In this document: piece by piece, positions 8,888 through 17,346 of the stretch
How positions within the stretch are numbered: position 1 is the stretch's first letter
Layout: every line of letters begins with the position of its first letter
Source of the DNA: Mycobacterium sp. EPa45
GTDB lineage: Bacteria > Actinomycetota > Actinomycetes > Mycobacteriales > Mycobacteriaceae
Assembly (NCBI RefSeq): GCF_001021385.1
Contig: NZ_CP011773.1
Location: 2,914,001 to 2,978,000, forward strand
Direction: 5' to 3'
DNA length: 64,000 nt
Made by a program: the position numbers and the translations under genes
The notes under the pieces: generated by a model
What the model was told of the DNA's origin: nothing
Databases searched by the model: none
What the model saw: only the letters and a program-made list of their open reading frames with translations

Positions 8888-11788
8888 CTAGTCGAGCAGT
8901 TCGCGGTCGGCGGCATACATCGCTGCCTGGGTGCGGTTGGTAGCACCGGTTTTCAGCAGGATGCTGCGGACGTGGTTTGCCGCGGTGTTGGTGCTGATGT
9001 AGAGCCGTTCTCCGATGGCCCGGTTACTCAGACCTGCCGCCAGTAGCCGTAGCACCTCGACCTCGCGCTCGGTAAGCCCGTCCGGACCGTTGGTGAGCAG
9101 CGCGCTCAGCAGGCCGAGAACCCGCGACTGCCCGATAGGCGCAGCGATCGAACGCGCCTCGTCGGCCAGTCTGCGTGCCTCCCTGGGCTGACCACAGGTT
9201 GCCGCGAAGGCCGCCTGCCGCGCGAGCGTCTCGGCAACGTGCACCGCCGAACCCATGCGCCGGTCCATCTCCAGCGCGACGGCGAAATGTCGCTCCGCCG
9301 AAGCGTTGTCACCGGTGAGGGCGGCTATTCTCGCGAGATATCGGTCGGCACTGCCGAAGATCGCGACGAACTGACCCGACATGATGTTCTTGTTCTCGTA
9401 GCGGGCCAGCAGGGGGCGCAGCGCGTGAAGTGCTTCGACATCGCAGAGCTCCAATGCTGCTTCGACCATGAAGACCAATTCCATCGGCCACTGCGCGTAT
9501 CCGGCTCGTTCCTCGAGATTGCGACTCATCAGCTGGGTGAGCGCCCGGTTCATCCCCGCCTCACAGCCGAGTTCGGTGTACAGGGCCAGCATTCCCGGGA
9601 TCCAGCGGCCCGTGAACGCCTCGCTGCCGTCCAGGAATCCGCTGTAGCGCTTGAGGTCACCGGACTCCCGTCGGAGCATGAACATCTGAACCCCGTAGGA
9701 ACCCTCGGTGGTGTCGGCGCCGAGCAGGCCGCCGGTACGCAGCGCCACCTCGGCCCATTGCTCGGCATGCTGGAAGTCGCCACGCAGAAAGGCCAGGCCG
9801 CCCTGCGCACATGCGCCGACGAAGCTGAAGAAGGGCTGCCCGGATGCTTGTGCAGCACGTTGCATGTCGGCTGCGGACGCCGCCAGCTCGTGGGGCTGAC
9901 CGGCCTGATAACTGGCCAGTGCACGGAAATGTGACGCCGAGCCCAACGCCTCGTAGTCCCGGCGCGACAGCGCCATCCGCGACAGCTCGCTGGAACGCTC
10001 CAACTGACTTTCGCACATGTCGGGGGTGAGGCCGTGCCACAGGCTGGTCTCCAGGGCATGCGAGATCACGTCTGGATCGCCGATCTCCCGGGCGTGCTCG
10101 ATCGCCAGATTGCTGATGTCGCGTGCCCGCACCGTCTCCCCGGCGAACGCAAGCGCGCGTCCGAAGCTTCCCAGAGCTTGCACGTACCGGGGGTCGTCGG
10201 CGGTCAGGCCGCACGACTCCAAAGCCGCTGCCAACAGGTCGGCCGCCTTCGAATCGGCCAGTCCCGGACGCCAATTCGCGTCCTCATAGCCGACCGCCGC
10301 CGCCAGCCGGATGAGTGGATCGGCGATCGCACTGATGTTTTCGTACATGCCGCGCGCCCGGGCGAAATCCCCGGCGCGAACGTGATTGGCGGCGGCACTC
10401 AGGGTGCATCCGGCTCGCTCCGCCAGGTCCAGTTCCGGAAGCGAGCCGGCCCGCTCGTACCATCTCGCCGCGTCCTCGTACGCCAGGCTGTGCTCGGCCA
10501 TCCGGGCCGCTTCCCGCGCGTACCGCAACGCCTTCTCGTGATAGCCGAGCACATTCGCCAGCAGGTAGTGGTTGGCCAACCGTGGCACCACCGCTGGATC
10601 GGCCCGCCCCTCGAGCGCAATGGCGGCGCGTGCGTGCATGATCCGTAGACGCGAGGCGGGCATCTTGCTGATCACCGCTTCGCGAGTCAGCGCGTGCACG
10701 AACGCGAAGTCGTCATCGGAGTCCGGCACCGCCCGGATCAAACCCAGCGCTTCCGCTGAATCAACCGCTGCCAGTGTGACGGTGACATCCGTTTCGCTAC
10801 CGGCGATCAGAGCCGGCAGGTCGAAAGTCTCACCGAGGACCGCAGCCTGTTCGATGATCTCCTGCACTGCGGCACCCAGTCCGGCCAACCGGCTGGCGAT
10901 GGCATCGCCAATCGATGCCGGGACGGTGTGGTGTGAACTCAACGAGACGAGCCCGCCGTGCGTGTGTAGGTCATTGCACAGTTCGGTGAGGAAGAACGGA
11001 TTGCCGCCGGTCCTGTCGCGCAGCAGCACCGCGGCTGTGCGCGCCGTCGGCGTCGGCAGTTCCTGTGTCCGGGTGACGAATTCGACGATCGCGTCGGTGT
11101 CCAGGCCGGCCAGATCAAGGCGCCGCACACCGTCGAACCGATGCATCTCGGCCAGTCGGCCGATGAGTTCGTCGGATCGGTCGGGCGGTGTCGTGCGGAA
11201 GGTCGCCACAATCAGCAGGGGCACGTCGGCGCAACCGGCGACCAGGTGCTCGAGCATCGCCAGCGTCGGCGGAGCCGCCCAGTGCAGGTCTTCGAGGATC
11301 AATGCCACCGGACGGTCGACGGTCAAGCGGCGCAGGAACGTCGTCAACGCATCGAAGAGGCGCCGGCGTCCGGCCCCGGACTCGTCAGGCGCGAAATCGT
11401 CGGTCACATGTCGATCCACCCGGCGGGACAGCAGCCGCAGCTGCGGCCCACAGTCCTCGAGCGGCTCAAGGAGGCAACCGGGCGGGCCGGTGTCCAGGAA
11501 GCGGTCGAGTGCTTCGGCGAACGGTTCGTAGGGGACACCGCCATCGGCGGCCGAGCTGCCGACCAGCACCGCGACGCCGTGATCGGAGAGTGTGCCGGCG
11601 ATTTCAGCGGCCAGTCGTGACTTGCCCGCGCCGGGTTCCCCGCCGATGAACACCACTTGACGTACACCGCTGGAGACCCGTTGCCAGGCCTGCTCGAACG
11701 CGGCCAGCTCCACCGCACGACCCACGAACGGGCCGCGGCGGCGGACCAGCAGTTCTGCCGGGAGCGGCGGTGGCGTCCACTGCGCCAT
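8888..11788 (-). CDS. Large LuxR-family ATPase transcriptional regulator (LAL/MalT-like)
   Basis: 966 residues. An AAA/NB-ARC-like ATPase stands at the front, with Walker A GEPGAGKS (about 50-57) and Walker B LILEDLHWA (about 165). A long helical repeat region fills the middle, and a LuxR-type HTH closes the protein (LTEREVEVLRLLAAGLSNRAI, then a helix with NTAANHVRSIL). ATG 11788 was chosen because TACGTT sits 6 nt upstream, giving a leaderless message; a GTG 6 bp earlier is the alternative. Such regulators bind DNA after ligand and ATP binding. The target may be the divergent FAD oxidase gene, since only a 151-bp promoter region lies between; the ligand is unknown. Confidence 0.9.
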   Translation of the reverse strand: MAQWTPPPLPAELLVRRRGPFVGRAVELAAFEQAWQRVSSGVRQVVFIGGEPGAGKSRLAAEIAGTLSDHGVAVLVGSSAADGGVPYEPFAEALDRFLDTGPPGCLLEPLEDCGPQLRLLSRRVDRHVTDDFAPDESGAGRRRLFDALTTFLRRLTVDRPVALILEDLHWAAPPTLAMLEHLVAGCADVPLLIVATFRTTPPDRSDELIGRLAEMHRFDGVRRLDLAGLDTDAIVEFVTRTQELPTPTARTAAVLLRDRTGGNPFFLTELCNDLHTHGGLVSLSSHHTVPASIGDAIASRLAGLGAAVQEIIEQAAVLGETFDLPALIAGSETDVTVTLAAVDSAEALGLIRAVPDSDDDFAFVHALTREAVISKMPASRLRIMHARAAIALEGRADPAVVPRLANHYLLANVLGYHEKALRYAREAARMAEHSLAYEDAARWYERAGSLPELDLAERAGCTLSAAANHVRAGDFARARGMYENISAIADPLIRLAAAVGYEDANWRPGLADSKAADLLAAALESCGLTADDPRYVQALGSFGRALAFAGETVRARDISNLAIEHAREIGDPDVISHALETSLWHGLTPDMCESQLERSSELSRMALSRRDYEALGSASHFRALASYQAGQPHELAASAADMQRAAQASGQPFFSFVGACAQGGLAFLRGDFQHAEQWAEVALRTGGLLGADTTEGSYGVQMFMLRRESGDLKRYSGFLDGSEAFTGRWIPGMLALYTELGCEAGMNRALTQLMSRNLEERAGYAQWPMELVFMVEAALELCDVEALHALRPLLARYENKNIMSGQFVAIFGSADRYLARIAALTGDNASAERHFAVALEMDRRMGSAVHVAETLARQAAFAATCGQPREARRLADEARSIAAPIGQSRVLGLLSALLTNGPDGLTEREVEVLRLLAAGLSNRAIGERLYISTNTAANHVRSILLKTGATNRTQAAMYAADRELLD

Positions 11789-11826
11789 GTGCACAACGTA
11801 ATAGCGCTGCAGCCACCCGGTCGATA

Positions 11827-11838
11827 GTCAGATCTGAC
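11827..11838. promoter_or_regulatory. Palindrome between LuxR-type regulator and FAD oxidase
   Basis: A perfect 12-bp palindrome, GTCAGATCTGAC, in the 151-bp divergent region. A second looser repeat, GGTCA-7 nt-TGACC, follows at 11872-11888. Either may be an operator for the LuxR-type regulator or another factor. No known consensus matched. Confidence 0.35.
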
Positions 11839-11939
11839 CATTGTGGCCGCGACCCGGAAATGCTTGGTTGTGGTCATGACGCGTGACCTGAGCGCGCTTA
11901 GCGTCGGTGCATCGGTGTCACAAGCAAGGAGATGACGGG

Positions 11940-13322
11940 ATGAGCATTATCGATGCGAGCAGCGGTACTGCAAGCCGGCTCGGTGGCGAGGTTATCGTGC
12001 CCGGCGACGCGAAATACGACGACGCCCGGGCCGTGCACAACGCCATGATCGACAAGAGGCCCGCGGTGATCGTTCGGTGCGGGTCGATCGAGGACATCGT
12101 GGGAGCGCTCGATCACGCGAGACGGTCCGATCTCACGATCGCGATCCGCGGCGGGGGCCACAACGGTCCCGGCTTCGGCACGGTCGAGGGCGGCATCGTC
12201 ATCGATCTGTCCCGGTTCAACCGCGTCGATGTCGATCCCGACGCGCGCATCGTGCGGGTCCAGGGCGGTGCGACGTGGGGTCAGGTGGACGCCGCAACGC
12301 ACGCCTTCGGGTTGGCGACGCCGTCCGGGATCATCGCTTCAACGGGTGTGGGTGGCCTCACGCTCGGTGGCGGCCACGGCTACCTGTCCCGCAAGTACGG
12401 CCTGACGATCGACAACCTGCTCGAAGCCGAGGTCGTCCTCGCCGACGGCCGAATCGTCACCGCGTCGGAGTCCCAGCACCCCGATCTGTTCTGGGCCTTG
12501 CGGGGCGGCGGCGGAAACTTCGGAATCGTCACCTCGTTCACGTTCCGCCTGCATCCGGTGCACACCGTGATCTGTGGACCGACCGCATGGCCGGGTGCTG
12601 CCACCGCGGACATCCTCAGCTGGTACCGCGACTTCCTGCCGGCCCAGGACGACGATCTCTACGGGTTCTTCGCGTCGATGACCGTTCCGCCGGCCGAACC
12701 GTTCCCCGCCGACTTCCACATGCAGAAGGCGTGTGCGGTGGTGTGGTGCTACTCCGGTGACCCCGGGCGGGCCGAGGAGGTGTTCGCCCCGGTGCGCAAG
12801 ATGGCGCCGGCGTTCGACGGTATCGGGCAGGCGCCGTATCCGGCCCTGCAATCCACCTTCGATGCGTTGTATCCCAAAGGGCTGCAGTGGTATTGGCGGG
12901 GTGACTTCTTCCGGACGATTTCCGACGAGGCGGTGGCCGCCCATGCTGCGTTCGGCGAGCAGCTGCCGACGATGCATTCGACGATGCATCTGTACCCGAT
13001 CGACGGCGCTGTCCATCGGGTGGGGCCGACCGACACCGCGTTCGCGTATCGGGACGTCAACTTCTCCCAGGTGATCGCCGGTGTGGACCCCGACCCGGCG
13101 AACGCCGAGACGCTGAAGCGCTGGACGGTGGACTACTGGGACGCCACCCATCCGCATTCGGCGGGTGGGGCCTACGTGAACTTCATGATGGACGAAGGCC
13201 AGGATCGGGTGCGTGCCACATACGGGCCCAACTATCAGCGGCTCACCGAAGTCAAGGCGCAGTACGACCCCGACAATGTGTTCCACGTGAACCAGAACAT
13301 CGCGCCGGCGAACGCTATTTAG
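11940..13322 (+). CDS. FAD-linked oxidoreductase, BBE family
   Basis: 460 residues from ATG 11940, placed by AAGGAG at 11926-11931; a GTG 33 bp upstream lacks such a site. It has a PCMH-type FAD domain with IRGGGHNGPGFG, whose His is the usual covalent FAD anchor. The second position is Ser (PSGIIASTGVGG), not the Cys of bicovalent enzymes, so a single covalent link is expected. A BBE domain ends the protein (YDPDNVFHVNQNI). Such enzymes oxidise sugars, alkaloids or phenolic alcohols; the substrate cannot be given. No signal peptide is seen. Divergent from the large regulator and overlapping treZ tail to tail by 8 bp. Confidence 0.88.
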   Translation: MSIIDASSGTASRLGGEVIVPGDAKYDDARAVHNAMIDKRPAVIVRCGSIEDIVGALDHARRSDLTIAIRGGGHNGPGFGTVEGGIVIDLSRFNRVDVDPDARIVRVQGGATWGQVDAATHAFGLATPSGIIASTGVGGLTLGGGHGYLSRKYGLTIDNLLEAEVVLADGRIVTASESQHPDLFWALRGGGGNFGIVTSFTFRLHPVHTVICGPTAWPGAATADILSWYRDFLPAQDDDLYGFFASMTVPPAEPFPADFHMQKACAVVWCYSGDPGRAEEVFAPVRKMAPAFDGIGQAPYPALQSTFDALYPKGLQWYWRGDFFRTISDEAVAAHAAFGEQLPTMHSTMHLYPIDGAVHRVGPTDTAFAYRDVNFSQVIAGVDPDPANAETLKRWTVDYWDATHPHSAGGAYVNFMMDEGQDRVRATYGPNYQRLTEVKAQYDPDNVFHVNQNIAPANAI

Positions 13323-15033
13323 TCACCACCACGGAGTGGCCCGGCAGTTGGGTGCCATGCGCGCCCACACCGGGATCACCCCAGGCCAGCACGACCGCGC
13401 CGGTGACCGGCACACTGACCGGCTCCTCGCCGAGGTTGCAGGCGATCGCAACGCGGCCGCGCCGCAGCACGATCCAGCGTTCGTCCTCGTCGTAGTCGAT
13501 CACCAGGTGCGCCAGCCACGCATCGGCCATGTCGGGCTCCTCGCGCCGCAACGCGATCAGCCCCCGATAGAACGCCAGGAGTTCCGCATGCCGGCCTTCA
13601 TGAACCTCGTCCCACTTCAGCTTCGAGCGAAGGAACGTCTGCGGGTCCTGCGGATCGGGGATGTCGTCGGCATCCCAGCCGTGGTCGGCGAATTCGGCCT
13701 TCCGCCCCTCGGCGGTCGCCTTGGCCAGCTCGGGCTCGGTGTGCGAGCTGAAGAACTGGAACGGGCTGGACGCCGCCCACTCTTCACCCATGAAAAGCAT
13801 TGCGGTATAGGGTGATCCGAGTGCGAGTGCGGCCTTGATGGCGAGCTGGCCGTAGTCGAGGTTCTGCGACGGCCGGTCGCCGGTTGCGCGATTGCCGACC
13901 TGGTCGTGCGTACACGTGTAGGCGGTCAGCCGGGTCGCCGGGATCAGCGTCTTGTCCAGCGGCCTGCCGTGCCTGCGGTGTCGGAACGACGAGTAGGTGC
14001 CGGCATGGAAGTAGCCGTTCTGCAGGGTCGAGGCCAACGCCGACATCGAGCCGAAATCGGCGTAGTAGCCCTGTCGTTCGCCGGAGACCGCGGTGTGGAT
14101 GGCGTGGTGGATGTCGTCGTCCCACTGCGCCGTCAGGCCGTACCCGCCGCGATCGCGCGGGGTGATCAGCCGCGGGTCGTTCAGGTCGCTCTCGGCGATC
14201 AGCGACAGCGGTCGGCCCACAACCGCTGACAGCGAATCGGTTTCGGCGGTCATCTCCTCGAGGATGTGAATTGCGGTGTTGTCGACCAGGGCGTGCACCG
14301 CATCCAGCCGCAGGCCGTCGGCGTGAAAGTCACGCATCCAGCGCAGCGCGCAATCGAGGATGTAACGGCGCACCTCATCGGCATCGGGGCCGGCCAGATT
14401 GATGCCCTCACCCCAGGGATTGCTCACCGACGACAGGTAGGGTCCGAACTTCGGTAGATAGTTGCCCGACGGGCCCAGATGGTTGAACACCGCGTCGATC
14501 AACACTCCGAGCCCGCGGTTATGTGCGGCGTCGATCAGGCGCACCAAACCGTCCGGGCCGCCGTACGGTTCGTGCACCGCGTACCACAGCACCCCGTCGT
14601 ATCCCCAGCCGTGGTCGCCGTTGAAGGCGTTGACGGGCATCAGCTGGACGAAGTCGACTCCGAGATCCACCAGGTGGTCCAGTTTGTCGATCGCGGCGTC
14701 GAAGGTGCCCTGCGGCGTGAACGTGCCGGTGTGCAGCTCGTAGATCACCGCACCCTCGATCGAGCGGCCCGCCCACAACTCATCCGACCATTGCGCCGCC
14801 GAGGCGTCCCAGAGCTGCGACCGCTCGTGCACCCCGTCCGGCTGGCGCGCCGACCGCGGATCGGGCAACACCGCCGGGTCGTCGTCCAGAACGAACCCGT
14901 ACCGGGCGTCCGGTGCGGCGTCGACTTCGGCGCGCCACCAACCGTCGTCGTCGGCGGTCATGTCATGGAGCTGTCCGTCGACGTCGACGCGCACACGCTT
15001 GGGCAGCGGTGCCCACACCGCGAATTCAGGCAT
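13315..15033 (-). CDS. treZ: Malto-oligosyltrehalose trehalohydrolase TreZ
   Basis: 572 residues, start at the ATG of MPEFAVWAP that overlaps the treY stop by 8 bp; the frame extends 15 codons upstream without gene character. An N-terminal CBM48-like domain (to about 90) precedes a GH13 barrel with DAVFNHLGPSGN, the nucleophile region DGLRLDAVHAL, the acid in LIAESDLN, and THDQVGNRATGDR. It cuts free trehalose from the end of maltooligosyltrehalose made by TreY. Last gene of the treX-treY-treZ operon on the minus strand. Confidence 0.94.
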   Translation of the reverse strand: MPEFAVWAPLPKRVRVDVDGQLHDMTADDDGWWRAEVDAAPDARYGFVLDDDPAVLPDPRSARQPDGVHERSQLWDASAAQWSDELWAGRSIEGAVIYELHTGTFTPQGTFDAAIDKLDHLVDLGVDFVQLMPVNAFNGDHGWGYDGVLWYAVHEPYGGPDGLVRLIDAAHNRGLGVLIDAVFNHLGPSGNYLPKFGPYLSSVSNPWGEGINLAGPDADEVRRYILDCALRWMRDFHADGLRLDAVHALVDNTAIHILEEMTAETDSLSAVVGRPLSLIAESDLNDPRLITPRDRGGYGLTAQWDDDIHHAIHTAVSGERQGYYADFGSMSALASTLQNGYFHAGTYSSFRHRRHGRPLDKTLIPATRLTAYTCTHDQVGNRATGDRPSQNLDYGQLAIKAALALGSPYTAMLFMGEEWAASSPFQFFSSHTEPELAKATAEGRKAEFADHGWDADDIPDPQDPQTFLRSKLKWDEVHEGRHAELLAFYRGLIALRREEPDMADAWLAHLVIDYDEDERWIVLRRGRVAIACNLGEEPVSVPVTGAVVLAWGDPGVGAHGTQLPGHSVVVTK

Positions 15034-17329
15034 CTGATCTCTCCAGCAGGATGACGGGCAGCTCGGCGAACAGGTCACCGGCCGGTGTCGGACCCGTCCA
15101 GCTTGCGCCCGTCAGCCGGTCGGTCCACACCCCCTCCGGAAGCGGCAGAGCCGTGTCGCCCCAGCCGTCGTGGTGCAGGCGGACGGTCCAGCGGGTCACC
15201 GCGACCAGAACGTCCACACCTCGTTGGAACGCCACGATGTGCGGCGCGGCGACGCCGGTGGCGAGCAGCGGGCGGTAGTCGCCGGACAGGAACGCCTCCG
15301 GGTGATCCCGGCGGGCGTGCAGCGCCGCTCGGACCACGCGAATCTTGCTGTGCGACAGGCGTTCCAGCTCGGCGCCACGCACCGAGTAGTCGACCGGCCT
15401 GCGGTTGTCGGGGTCGACGAGGCTGTCTTCCCACAGCTCGGTGCCCTGATAGACGTCGGGGATGCCGGGGACGGTCAGCGCCAGCAACTTCTGCCCGAGC
15501 GCGTCGCCGTGTGCGTGCGGCTCGAGCTGAACCACGACGCCGGTCATCTCGGTGGCCACCGGACCGTCCAGGATGGCGTCGAGCCAGGCGTGCACTCCGT
15601 CCTCGAAAGTGGTGTCGGGGTCGTTCCACGAGGTATGCCAACCGGCTTCCCGGATCGCCTTCTCGGTGTAGGCGTGCAGGCGCGTCCGCAGTTCGTCGGT
15701 GATCTGCCCGTCGGCCGGCCACACCCCGAAGATGTTCTGCAGCAGGAACAACGCCGTCGCTGCGTCCGGGGCCGGCGTGCTGGTCTGCCAGCTGCTCACG
15801 AACTCCGCCCACAGTGACGGCACCTGCGACAGCACGCCGATGCGGGCCCTCACATCCTCGCCACGCTTGGTGTCGTGGGTGGACAGCGTGGTCATCGACT
15901 TCGGCCACAGCCGCCCGCGGACCGCGGCGCTGCGATGGAACTCGGCGGCGCTGACGCCGAACCGCTCCGGCTCGCCACCGACTTCGTTGAGCGAGACCAG
16001 CCGCGCATCGCGATAGAAATAGCAGTCCTCCACCGACTTTGCCGTCATCGCCCCGCACAGCTGCTGTAGCCGCGCGCCCGGCTCGCTGGAGTCGCCGGCC
16101 AGCGCGGCCGACACCAGTTCCAGCGGAACAGCAAGCTCCGGCTGGGCGGTAACGGTGTGTGCGATGGCGGTGGACATCACCGTCGCCAGGTTCAGGTAAT
16201 CCGACCGATACACACCGACATTGGTCAGCAGTGCCGCCACCGCTTGCGGCAACTGCGGGTGATCGGCACCCGCCGTCGCCACGATCGACCGGCAGAGCCG
16301 GGCCAGCTCACTGGACAGGGTGTGGGTGGCAGTGTCGATCTTCAACTGCCGCAACAGTTCCGGCGCACCTGCGTAGTCGAAGCCATTGGCATTGACGAGT
16401 TCGGTCAGCGCCTCGGCACCGCTTGGGTCGACAAAGACCCCACCGACCTCGCGCAGTACGTCATAGCCGGTGGTGCCGTCGATGGGCAGCGACGGGTCCA
16501 GCGGTTCGTCGACGCCGAGGATCTTCTCGATCACGATCCAGGCCTGCGGACCGGTCAACTCACGCAGCCACCGCAGGTACCCGGTCGGATCGGTCAGGCC
16601 GTCGGGGTGATCGATGCGCACGCCGTCGACCAGACCGTCGGTGAACCACCGGGCCACTTCGGCGTGCGACTTCTCGAACACCACCCGGTCCTCCTGGCGC
16701 AGGCCCGCCAGCGAGGTGATCGAGAAGAATCGGCGGTAGCCGCAGACTCCGTTGCGCCAGCCGATCAGCTTGTAAGCCTGGCGGTCGTGCACCTCGGCCC
16801 CGGAGCCTTCGCCCGTGCCGGGGGCGATCGGGAACGCCAAGTCGCCGAGCCGCAGCACGTCACCGTCGACCTTCAGGTCCGCGACATCACCATCGGAGCC
16901 CAAGACGGGCAACAGAATTCGGCCTTCGGGGTCGGCCGACCAGTCGATGTCGAAGTACGTCGCGTACGGGGACTGCCTGCCGTGCTGCAGCACATCCCAC
17001 CACCACGGGTTGCGCTGCGGCTGGTCCACCCCGACGTGGTTGGGGACGATGTCGACGACGAGTCCCAGCCCACGGGCCTTGGCGGCCTCGGCGAGCCGGG
17101 CCAGGCCGTCGGCGCCGCCCAGTTCCTCGGACACCGTCGTCGGATCGGTGACGTCGTAGCCGTGGGTGGAGCCCGGGGCCGCAGTCAGGATGGGGGACAG
17201 GTAGAGGTGGGAGACGCCGAGGCCGTCGAGGTACTCGAGGAGTTTCTCGGCGTCGGCGAAAGTGAACGCGTCGCCCGCCGAAGCGCCCCGCAGTTGCAGG
17301 CGATAGGTGGACAGCACCGGGTAAGCCAT
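15026..17329 (-). CDS. treY: Malto-oligosyltrehalose synthase TreY
   Basis: 767 residues. A GH13 enzyme that turns the reducing-end alpha-1,4 bond of a maltodextrin into the alpha,alpha-1,1 bond of trehalose. Starts with the family's STYRLQL motif, then LSPILTAAPGSTHGYDVTDP, DIVPNHVG and DGVRIDHPDGL (nucleophile region); late in the protein come TLSTHDTKRGEDVRARI and LTVPGIPDVYQGTEL. It starts 17 bp after the treX stop and its stop lies inside the treZ start, so the three enzymes are made together from one message. Confidence 0.95.
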   Translation of the reverse strand: MAYPVLSTYRLQLRGASAGDAFTFADAEKLLEYLDGLGVSHLYLSPILTAAPGSTHGYDVTDPTTVSEELGGADGLARLAEAAKARGLGLVVDIVPNHVGVDQPQRNPWWWDVLQHGRQSPYATYFDIDWSADPEGRILLPVLGSDGDVADLKVDGDVLRLGDLAFPIAPGTGEGSGAEVHDRQAYKLIGWRNGVCGYRRFFSITSLAGLRQEDRVVFEKSHAEVARWFTDGLVDGVRIDHPDGLTDPTGYLRWLRELTGPQAWIVIEKILGVDEPLDPSLPIDGTTGYDVLREVGGVFVDPSGAEALTELVNANGFDYAGAPELLRQLKIDTATHTLSSELARLCRSIVATAGADHPQLPQAVAALLTNVGVYRSDYLNLATVMSTAIAHTVTAQPELAVPLELVSAALAGDSSEPGARLQQLCGAMTAKSVEDCYFYRDARLVSLNEVGGEPERFGVSAAEFHRSAAVRGRLWPKSMTTLSTHDTKRGEDVRARIGVLSQVPSLWAEFVSSWQTSTPAPDAATALFLLQNIFGVWPADGQITDELRTRLHAYTEKAIREAGWHTSWNDPDTTFEDGVHAWLDAILDGPVATEMTGVVVQLEPHAHGDALGQKLLALTVPGIPDVYQGTELWEDSLVDPDNRRPVDYSVRGAELERLSHSKIRVVRAALHARRDHPEAFLSGDYRPLLATGVAAPHIVAFQRGVDVLVAVTRWTVRLHHDGWGDTALPLPEGVWTDRLTGASWTGPTPAGDLFAELPVILLERSDA

Positions 17330-17346
17330 AGCTGAGCCTGTTCCCG

